Below, piece after piece: positions 14,535-20,046 of a stretch of 45,429 nt of DNA. Below the pieces are notes generated by a model. It saw nothing but the letters and a program-made list of their open reading frames with translations, did no database searches and had not been told where the DNA came from. The stretch is from positions 1 to 45,429 of IMG/VR virus record IMGVR_UViG_3300027852_000065. The stretch is one strand, 5' to 3'. Origin of the DNA: a virus. Numbering within the stretch: the stretch's first letter is position 1; each line of letters opens with the position of its first letter. The translations under genes and the position numbers were made by a program.

Positions 14535-14993
14535 TTATGCCTCGGATGGAAAAAGTGGATTCGTGTCATTTTCTGTATCAATACCTAATACCCTGGCAAC
14601 CTCTTTTTGGGCTTTTATAGCTTGCTCGAACGTTAAGTTCCCTAATCTAGCTTGATTTCGTATGAACGTCAGTGGATGCTTTTCGTCGATGCAGGCTTTA
14701 ATGAAACGGTCTACTATCCCGTCCTCCGCCTGGGTAGGACTTATTCTTGATGCTACGATGTCTTGGAAAGTTTCTTTGCGCTGAACTTCTAAGTCGTTGT
14801 GTTTGAGTCTTAAAACATAAAGATGCTTTATGCCTACGCCATTCAGGTAGGAATAAAACAAGCGTCTTAGTTTGGTCATTTTCTCTGTTGAGCCTTGGTA
14901 AAATAAGGATTCACCAGGCTGCATTTCTTTGATTTCCTCAAAAAGTTCTTCGTGCTCTTCGAGCAATTCATCTGTCAAACGCTGATAGGTCAT
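14535..14993 (-). CDS. Hypothetical protein
   Basis: 152 residues, acidic at the N-terminus (LLEEHEELFEEIKEM), with a GGGAG SD. The middle part contains beta-like IKHLYVLRLKHNDLEV. The C-terminal helix TFEQAIKAQKEVARVLG may bind a partner. Not recognised. It is embedded in the small-gene early operon. Confidence 0.65.
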   Translation of the reverse strand: MTYQRLTDELLEEHEELFEEIKEMQPGESLFYQGSTEKMTKLRRLFYSYLNGVGIKHLYVLRLKHNDLEVQRKETFQDIVASRISPTQAEDGIVDRFIKACIDEKHPLTFIRNQARLGNLTFEQAIKAQKEVARVLGIDTENDTNPLFPSEA

Positions 14994-15014
14994 GACTTGA
15001 CTCCCTTCGGATTT

Positions 15015-15434
15015 TTAAAAGTGACTATAGATTAAATATTTAATCTTAGGCAAGTTAGGTAGCTTTTTCAATTTTGCGCTGCCCTCACACGAAAGATGAA
15101 TACAATTAGGTAGATCTGGTATATGTATTAGATTACGACAATTCTTAATGTAAATATTCTCTCCTTTAGGGAGTTCTGGTAAATGTGTTAAATTTGGCCA
15201 ATAACTACAATCTAATGTCACACAATCTGGCAATACTTTGGGCAACCATTGCTCTAATATACCTCGTGAGACACACCAACTAAAATTAGCTAATAAAACA
15301 TTATCGAAACTTTTCCTGGATCTTGCTCTGGTTAATTTTCTATACTCTGTTTCACAGGCATCTTTGTCTCGGCATGCTTCAATAATTTGTCTTCGATTCT
15401 TCCAGGCTTCTGTAATTCGGATAGGTTTGGTCAT
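15015..15434 (-). CDS. Leucine-rich-repeat-like protein (LPx type)
   Basis: 139 residues. After a helical basic N-terminus, the C-terminal 75 residues form three to four short repeats ending in LP, such as LTHLPELPKGENIYIKNC, LIHIPDLPNCIHLSC and LKKLPNLPKIKYL. This is the compact bacterial LRR pattern of about 20 residues, known from effector proteins and some phage or prophage proteins. It should bind a protein partner. An early anti-host or anti-defence function is possible but inferred only from position. Confidence 0.6.
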   Translation of the reverse strand: MTKPIRITEAWKNRRQIIEACRDKDACETEYRKLTRARSRKSFDNVLLANFSWCVSRGILEQWLPKVLPDCVTLDCSYWPNLTHLPELPKGENIYIKNCRNLIHIPDLPNCIHLSCEGSAKLKKLPNLPKIKYLIYSHF

Positions 15435-15446
15435 GATAGGTTCCTT

Positions 15447-15701
15447 TTAAGTGTGTATTTCGTAGCCATTTTCCCAAACTAATTGGGGATTAGCAAATAT
15501 TAACGAATCCCCCTCATTTTCTGCGATTAACCTGTCCTGACTTTTGTTCCAATACCAGCCTTCTTCAGTTTTGATATATCGAGTCAAGAGTGGCTCGGCT
15601 GTTTTTAAAAGCATACTGATCAATAGCCCATCTTTGGTAATTGAACCTTCTAAAATGATGTCATCTTTTGTGAAAAGGGCATCTATCCAGTATTTATCCA
15701 T
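15447..15701 (-). CDS. Hypothetical protein, first gene of the second early operon
   Basis: 84 residues with beta-like segments (DDIILEGSITKDGLLISMLL, GDSLIFANPQLVW) and a good GAGAGGAG SD 6 bases from the ATG. It lies about 45 bases downstream of the consensus promoter at 15753-15781, so it should be among the first proteins made. Not recognised. Confidence 0.7.
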   Translation of the reverse strand: MDKYWIDALFTKDDIILEGSITKDGLLISMLLKTAEPLLTRYIKTEEGWYWNKSQDRLIAENEGDSLIFANPQLVWENGYEIHT

Positions 15702-15752
15702 ATTGACTCCTCTCTTTCTGATTTCTGGTGGGTCAATTAAATAATGTTACGC

Positions 15753-15781
15753 ATGTTAACACGTCCATGTGGTGATGTCAA
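15753..15781 (-). promoter_or_regulatory. Sigma70-type promoter for main early operon
   Basis: On the minus strand, TTGACA (15776-15781) and TAACAT (15753-15758) are separated by exactly 17 bases. The -35 is perfect and the -10 matches 4 of 6. It faces the gene at 15447-15701, and no minus gene lies between. Confidence 0.7.
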
Positions 15782-15919
15782 CCTTTTGAGGCTGTTTTGG
15801 TTCATTAGTTTGGGCTTGCCCAAGATGGTTTTGGGATCACGATCCGCTCCCGCATATGGGTAACATGGGACACGAAAGGATGAAATATTTCACGAAACCC
15901 CAGAGTATAGGTGGCCTTC

Positions 15920-16120
15920 TTTTTTATTTTGATTTGTTCTTCAGTTTGTTTGTTCTTTTCTGATTGTTTCATGTTTTGAGTTTGTTTGTTGTTTGTAGTT
16001 TGTTTGTTGTTCTTTTCTTATAAAAAAAATATTTTTAAAATAAGAAATAAGAAATAAGAGAAAAAGAAACTAAAACTCAAAAACAATTTAAAACTAAAAC
16101 CAAAACACAAAAACAAAAAG
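15920..16120. other. Strand-biased T-rich/A-rich tract in 750-bp gene-free region, origin candidate
   Basis: The whole 15745-16495 stretch has no convincing gene. Its centre is a T/G-rich half with three exact copies of AGTTTGTTTGTT (15943, 15979, 15997), then a very AT-rich switch point near 16020-16040. An A-rich half follows with AAATAAG repeats and an imperfect inverted match to the first half. Easily melted, repeat-bearing DNA between divergent blocks is typical of replication origins. The region also holds the terminator at 16120 and palindrome site 6. Confidence 0.45.
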
Positions 16121-16145
16121 AAGCCCCCTTATACGGAGGGGTTTC
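16120..16145 (-). terminator. Probable intrinsic terminator of first early unit
   Basis: The stem CCCCT...AGGGG around a 7-base loop is followed on the minus strand by GCTTCTTTTTG, a U-rich tail. On the plus strand it is followed by GTTTCG. It would stop minus transcripts coming from 17347-16496 before the A/T-rich tract. Confidence 0.55.
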
Positions 16146-16251
16146 GTTAAATATTTCGTGCTTTCGTGTTCGTCGTTGCCCATATTTCATAAACCCAACC
16201 AATTCTACGTGAGGCCCCGGCCCCGCCCTGAATCAGTACGGTATAACTCTT

Positions 16252-16274
16252 AAATGGCCACAATGTACGCATTT
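16252..16274. promoter_or_regulatory. 23-bp palindrome, site 6 (orphan)
   Basis: AAATG-GCC-ACAATGT-ACG-CATTT with ACTCTT and GCGAGC flanks. Unlike the others, no start codon follows on either strand. It lies between the terminator and the cassette 16452-17070, in the gene-free region. Confidence 0.75.
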
Positions 16275-16451
16275 GCGAGCTTTTTTGTGGGCCATGTTTC
16301 GGTGTTTTTTGGTCGTGTTTTGGTGTGTGTTGTTTGCCCATTCAAAGGGGTCATGAAGGGGTCAAACAATGCCGTGACGGCCATTAAAATCAAAACGGAT
16401 ACCATGACATGGGTCACAATATCCGATTGATTGTGGTGCTTTTTTACTCTT

Positions 16452-16480
16452 CTTCACGTTCCTTGTCAATTCGGGTCAGT
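16452..16480 (-). repeat. 29-bp inverted repeat, left copy
   Basis: The reverse complement of this segment matches 17042-17070 at 25 of 29 positions (shared blocks ACTGACCC, AATTG, CAA, GAACGTGA). The pair encloses exactly one gene, 16496-17014. Both copies contain TTGACA on the minus strand. Confidence 0.8.
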
Positions 16481-16495
16481 TCTTCGGTTTACGGT

Positions 16496-17014
16496 TTAGG
16501 CTTGCATTGCAGCTATTCTGGCTTTCAGTTCTTCTACGGATTCTACGCCTTGGTCTTTCATGAGTTGGTCCAGGTAACCGGCCTTTGTATCCTTGAGCTT
16601 CCTGGCTGCTGCGCGTTCTGAGTTGGCTGCGGGTGTGAAATGCAATTCACCTTCGATTAGACCTGTTTTTGTGCGACAATACTCTACGTCATTCGGATCT
16701 TGGCCATTTTTGACCTCTTCACGAGTCGTTTCGATGACTTTGTTGACACCATAAGCCAACTGCTTCAAACCTTTGCGTAGGATTTCCTCCACTGTCCTAT
16801 TATAGATACTTTTGGCTTCTTCATCATTAGCAGGAACGGGAAGTTGAATAGTAAATTTGTCTTTGCTATTCATCAAGTTATAGGAACTGGGTTCCCGTGC
16901 GCCTACGAAATCAGGGAAAATGTTCAGGTTGATTGGTTCCAGGGTTACGGCTTTCTTGGTTTCAGGTTGAGTTGTGTCCTCCGCCGATGTTGCCTCTTTT
17001 CTGTCTTTTTTCAT
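16496..17014 (-). CDS. Hypothetical protein inside an inverted-repeat cassette
   Basis: 172 residues, not recognised. It has a disordered charged N-terminus (KKDRKEATSAEDTTQPETKK), then a mixed middle part (NRTVEEILRKGLKQLAYG) and a C-terminal helix ending VEELKARIAAMQA. It starts at an ATG preceded by AAAGGA, with promoter-like TTGACA/CATAAT about 20 bases upstream. Its G/C content looks somewhat higher than that of the neighbouring early genes, and the 29-bp inverted repeats flank it on both sides. It may therefore have arrived as a unit. Confidence 0.65.
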   Translation of the reverse strand: MKKDRKEATSAEDTTQPETKKAVTLEPINLNIFPDFVGAREPSSYNLMNSKDKFTIQLPVPANDEEAKSIYNRTVEEILRKGLKQLAYGVNKVIETTREEVKNGQDPNDVEYCRTKTGLIEGELHFTPAANSERAAARKLKDTKAGYLDQLMKDQGVESVEELKARIAAMQA

Positions 17015-17031
17015 AATATTATGTCCTTTCT

Positions 17032-17059
17032 ATTATGAAAAACTGACCCAAATTGTCAA
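17032..17059 (-). promoter_or_regulatory. Sigma70-type promoter upstream of cassette gene
   Basis: On the minus strand, TTGACA at 17054-17059 and CATAAT at 17032-17037 are separated by 16 bases. Transcription would start near 17025, just upstream of the SD. The -35 lies within the right 29-bp inverted repeat. Confidence 0.55.
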
Positions 17060-17070
17060 AGAACGTGATG
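17042..17070 (+). repeat. 29-bp inverted repeat, right copy
   Basis: ACTGACCCAAATTG, then TCAAAGAACGTGATG. It pairs with 16452-16480 (25 of 29 identical after reverse complement). It lies between the genes 17084-17347 and 16496-17014. Confidence 0.8.
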
Positions 17071-17083
17071 TGAATTGGTACTT

Positions 17084-17347
17084 TTAGCTGACTTCTTCCA
17101 TTCTTTTTACGGCTGTTCCAGGATCTTCGCCATTTTCGATGGCATCTATGGCCCTTAAGCCCTTGTATTTTTCTATTGGTTCGTCACTATTGGCCCAGCA
17201 CAAGGCTTTAAGGTAATTTACCGTATTTAAACAGTTTTTGGGTTTATTATATTCCAAGATTTTTCGTAACTCTTTTAAACCTGGAATATTCTTTTGTAAA
17301 TTAGTTTCCCCTAACTTTTGGCGGTCTCGCCTTTCTTTTATTCCCAT
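17084..17347 (-). CDS. Hypothetical protein, first minus-strand gene
   Basis: 87 residues with a GAAAGGG SD 6 bases from the ATG. It has a basic N-terminus (MGIKERRDRQKLGETN) and helical remainder ending ENGEDPGTAVKRMEEV. Not recognised. It stands closest to the divergent control region and downstream of a plausible promoter (17379-17408), so an immediate-early regulator is possible. No DNA-binding motif is clear. Confidence 0.65.
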   Translation of the reverse strand: MGIKERRDRQKLGETNLQKNIPGLKELRKILEYNKPKNCLNTVNYLKALCWANSDEPIEKYKGLRAIDAIENGEDPGTAVKRMEEVS

Positions 17348-17378
17348 ATCAACCCTTTCGTTTATTGTGTGAATTGTT

Positions 17379-17408
17379 AATATATATGTATTGCATCACT
17401 CATGCCAA
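17379..17408 (-). promoter_or_regulatory. Possible leftward early promoter
   Basis: On the minus strand, TTGGCA (17403-17408) and TATATT (17379-17384) are separated by 18 bases and placed about 30 bases before the first minus gene. The match is fair, not perfect. Confidence 0.4.
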
Positions 17409-17516
17409 AGGGCCAATATATTACGTTTATTTTTAAATGGTTTTGTTCAATGATATTGGTTACTTACAGGTGTGTAGTATTTGCCATTATTTTGTGGATG
17501 GGCCGATGGTCTATAA

Positions 17517-17534
17517 AGTACAGGATATTGTACC
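17517..17534. promoter_or_regulatory. Palindromic operator, copy 1 (GTACA...TTGTACC)
   Basis: AGTACAGGATATTGTACC: a weaker version of the perfect palindrome at 17582. It stands in the 470-base divergent intergenic region 17348-17818. That region also holds G-runs (17641-17676) with a GGGGGAAGAACCCCC hairpin, but no gene. Confidence 0.65.
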
Positions 17535-17581
17535 TTTTTTAGGGCATGCATGGAAAATGTAATAATATTAATGACTTACAC

Positions 17582-17599
17582 GGTACAATATTTTGTACC
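17582..17599. promoter_or_regulatory. Palindromic operator, copy 2 (perfect)
   Basis: GGTACAA-TATT-TTGTACC: seven perfectly paired bases on each side of a 4-base centre. It is 65 bases from copy 1. Confidence 0.75.
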
Positions 17600-17601
17600 C
17601 T

Positions 17602-17619
17602 GATACAATATCTTGTACC
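17602..17619. promoter_or_regulatory. Palindromic operator, copy 3
   Basis: GATACAA-TATC-TTGTACC, one mismatch between arms. Its centre is 20 bases from that of copy 2 (two helical turns), so two dimers could bind side by side on the same DNA face. Confidence 0.7.
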
Positions 17620-17780
17620 TCGGTTTAATTGGTTTAAAATGGGTGTTGGGGGGATTGACTCGTTCGGGGGTGGGGGAAGAACCCCCAAAAATACGCACAT
17701 CATATTTTGACATCCAACCTCGTTTAAAGACATAATTCTTAGTTGAGCAGATTCAATGTGGTGAAACCGAACACGGGGGC

Positions 17781-17809
17781 TTGACTCCAGACTTCATCCA
17801 TTATATAAT
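17781..17809 (+). promoter_or_regulatory. Consensus sigma70 promoter for the late block
   Basis: TTGACT (17781-17786), a 17-base spacer and a perfect TATAAT (17804-17809). The expected transcription start, 6-9 bases after the -10, falls at or just before the ATG at 17819, so the first mRNA would be leaderless. Confidence 0.8.
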
Positions 17810-17818
17810 AAACGCAAG

Positions 17819-19282
17819 ATGAACAAAATAACCAAAAAGTTTTTCCTCCAAGATCAAATAGCCTCAGCTTTAGGGCATTTGCCCAAGGGTCTAAGAAAGC
17901 CAGCCGGGGCAATTGCCTCTATAGGTCTTGTGGGTCCGGTTATTGCCCAAAGATCTTTCGAGCATGGGGCTCAGTTATTAAAAGACCTGGTTCATGTTAT
18001 GGACAAGCCACCTTCTCGATACACTCTAGAAGATATAGAGAAGACTATGGCCTTAACGGGTCTAGGAGTAGGTCTAGGTGCTCCAGCCGGTCTACCCGCA
18101 GGAGCTGAGGGCGCAGGCATCTTACGAGGCATGTCTAAGACCAAGGCTCGTGAGGTCAGAAGTCTAATGCGAACAGAGGCTAAAAGCAGAGGCCCTCTAA
18201 CAACAACCTCCTCAGATCCAAATTGGTTTTCTCAAATTCTCCGGGGCACCTGGTTCCACGGCAGAGGCACTTATCCTAAAGAAGGCAAAACCTTCAAAGG
18301 TTCTCGGGAACAATCCCGTAACTTAGGTGAACCTACAGGGATTTCATTAACGGCTGACGCAGAGAAAAGTACTTCTTTTCTACACCTCTCTAAGCCCAAG
18401 GAGAAGATTCGAAATGACTTAATAGCTCAGCGACAGAAAGTGTTGCTGGAACTTGTAAGAGAGGGGGAATCTCCAAAACTACGTAAAAAATACAACACTT
18501 TAGTAGATGCTCAAAAAAAACTAGAACAAGCCACATACAAACCAGGACGAGTTCTTCCAGAATATAAAGGAATTCCTGAAGACAAAATCCTCCAAGGATG
18601 GAAGGGTGGGAGAGACGAAAAGATTCTCCGAGATACTTATGCCGAAACCTTTGAGAAGTTGTTTCCGAAAGATGTGTTTGAAGAAGTCAAGGTAGGATTA
18701 AAGGCAAAAGGGGAAGTTGTTTCTACTTTCTTGAGAGGACAAATTGGAAACAATCCGGAGCTTAGAAAAGTTTTTAATGAGTCATTAACAGCTAATCTAC
18801 AAAAAAAAGGCTACAAAGGACTGCTTTATTCTCCGAAGCGCCTCAATGAGTATGAGTTAAAAATCTTTGATCCCGCTGATGTGCGGATGTTAGACAGACG
18901 AGAAGTACTCTCGCCCGTTTCTTCAATACGTAAGTTTGATATACAAAAGTCAAAGACCCCGCAAATGCGGCTTTGGAAGAGTCAAGTAGACGAATCTAGC
19001 GCATCTTTAAAAGATATTTATAAGGATATAGATCTAGGGGATCTTTTACTTAAAAGCGAGGCTCGGGCAAAACAACCCACAGGTGAGTCTTTAGCCTCTT
19101 CTTTTAATAGGAGTTACTCAGGTAACGCCCTCAAATTCGATGGCAAATACCCTGATTTTGATGTCTATCAGTTTACGCCTCAGTCAGGGAAGATGAAAGG
19201 TGTGACTTTTGTTACCAAGGAATTGACCGAGGAAGCCCTTGAAGCGGGCTATCAGCGTAAGCTTAAGGAGTTTGGTATTTAA
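17819..19282 (+). CDS. Putative ADP-ribosyltransferase-like protein, first late gene
   Basis: 487 residues. Residues about 143-180 (TWFHGRGTYPKEGKTF, then GISLTADAEKSTSF) and about 330-358 (KKGYKGLLYSPKRL, NEYELKIFDPADVRML) follow the order of ART-like domains in phage polyvalent proteins: a YHGT-like start, a G[IL]SLT.D...A strand, and a GY.G(I/L)-(x)-E-Y-x-x-F-(D)-P end. Between them is a Lys-rich helical insert. The N-terminus has a Gly/Ala-rich, weakly hydrophobic stretch. There is no SD before the ATG, and the promoter at 17781-17809 predicts a leaderless mRNA. It may be packaged and delivered with DNA to modify host proteins. Family assignment is by pattern only. Confidence 0.5.
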   Translation: MNKITKKFFLQDQIASALGHLPKGLRKPAGAIASIGLVGPVIAQRSFEHGAQLLKDLVHVMDKPPSRYTLEDIEKTMALTGLGVGLGAPAGLPAGAEGAGILRGMSKTKAREVRSLMRTEAKSRGPLTTTSSDPNWFSQILRGTWFHGRGTYPKEGKTFKGSREQSRNLGEPTGISLTADAEKSTSFLHLSKPKEKIRNDLIAQRQKVLLELVREGESPKLRKKYNTLVDAQKKLEQATYKPGRVLPEYKGIPEDKILQGWKGGRDEKILRDTYAETFEKLFPKDVFEEVKVGLKAKGEVVSTFLRGQIGNNPELRKVFNESLTANLQKKGYKGLLYSPKRLNEYELKIFDPADVRMLDRREVLSPVSSIRKFDIQKSKTPQMRLWKSQVDESSASLKDIYKDIDLGDLLLKSEARAKQPTGESLASSFNRSYSGNALKFDGKYPDFDVYQFTPQSGKMKGVTFVTKELTEEALEAGYQRKLKEFGI

Positions 19283-19291
19283 AAAGCTCCT

Positions 19292-19314
19292 AAATGCGCA
19301 CAATGTAACGATTT
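19292..19314. promoter_or_regulatory. 23-bp palindrome, site 7 (upstream of terminase small subunit)
   Basis: AAATG-CGC-ACAATGT-AAC-GATTT, 23 bases before the ATG at 19338, with a separate AAAGGAC SD in between. It lies just after the ART-like gene's stop. Confidence 0.8.
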
Positions 19315-19337
19315 AAAAGAACCAAAGGACAAGACTC

Positions 19338-19808
19338 ATGGGCGTGATACCAACAGGCAAGTCACCAACAATAGGGCATTTATGGCCTCACCACAGGAGC
19401 ATGGCCCGGACCCTGGTCTCGGGTGGGGCTAGACCTAAAGACTTAGCGGCTCTATTTGGTATAACCCCGAGTCAAGTCACCAGGATAACAAATAGCCCTC
19501 TTTTTCTAGCTGAGGTAGCTCGTTTAGAGCTAGGCGCTGAAAACGAAATGTCAGACATAGCTCGAGACATGAAACTCCTGAGTCAAAAGGCTGTTGAAAT
19601 CATAGACGAGGACATGCACTCAAGCGAGACAGACAAGCACCTAAGAAACCAGACAGCCTTTGGGGTTTTGAAACTTACGGCAAACAAGGTAGCCTCGTCG
19701 AACCTACATCTCCATCAGCATATTCACGAGAAAGTTGAGAATATGGATGAGAGCGATCTTTACAAAGACGTCTTAGACCTGATAGAAGACACTGGAGAGG
19801 TAGTTTAA
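19338..19808 (+). CDS. terS: Terminase small subunit (putative)
   Basis: 156 residues. A helix-turn-helix PKDLAALFGITPSQVTRITN at about 38-57 is followed by long helices (ENEMSDIARDMKLLSQKAVE), typical for TerS: an N-terminal DNA-binding domain and a central oligomerisation core. It recognises packaging sites and stimulates TerL. It lies 238 bases before terL, with one tiny gene between. The family is very variable, so the call rests on the HTH, the helical core and the position. Confidence 0.7.
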   Translation: MGVIPTGKSPTIGHLWPHHRSMARTLVSGGARPKDLAALFGITPSQVTRITNSPLFLAEVARLELGAENEMSDIARDMKLLSQKAVEIIDEDMHSSETDKHLRNQTAFGVLKLTANKVASSNLHLHQHIHEKVENMDESDLYKDVLDLIEDTGEVV

Positions 19809-19810
19809 AA

Positions 19811-20044
19811 ATGTTGATGTACGAAACAAAAATAATTAAACAGGAGCATTTTATCAATATGGTTTGTGATAGATGTAAAAAGAAAATCGTGAGTGATAGG
19901 GAAATCTCTGAAGCTTATACTATCGAATTTATGGGAGGTATTAATTCGGTTTTCGGTGAGGATGTTTTTGTCAGATGTGACCTATGCCAACAGTGTCTCA
20001 AAACCTTGATATGGGACTTCTGCACCTGTAAAGTGGTACGTTAA
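19811..20044 (+). CDS. Zinc-ribbon protein between terminase genes
   Basis: 77 residues (a second ATG six bases later would give 75). VCDRCKKKI near residue 18 and CDLCQQCL near 56 provide two CxxC pairs of a zinc ribbon, with EFMGGINSVFGEDVFV between as beta strands. It starts 2 bases after the TerS stop and ends 2 bases before the TerL start, so all three are co-translated. Its role in packaging is unknown. Confidence 0.7.
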   Translation: MLMYETKIIKQEHFINMVCDRCKKKIVSDREISEAYTIEFMGGINSVFGEDVFVRCDLCQQCLKTLIWDFCTCKVVR

Positions 20045-20046
20045 GG

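Noticed and set aside
16147-16341. 64-codon minus-strand open frame across palindrome site 6
   Set aside because: It has no SD, reads through the palindrome, and has a composition unlike the other proteins. Probably chance.
17641-17690. G-runs as a G-quadruplex or terminator
   Set aside because: One loop would be 12 bases, and the GGGGG/CCCCC hairpin has no U-tail in either direction. Noted within the control region but not claimed.
17539-17733. 64-codon minus frame in the control region
   Set aside because: It covers the operators and G-runs, lacks an SD, and has a low-complexity translation with PPPP.
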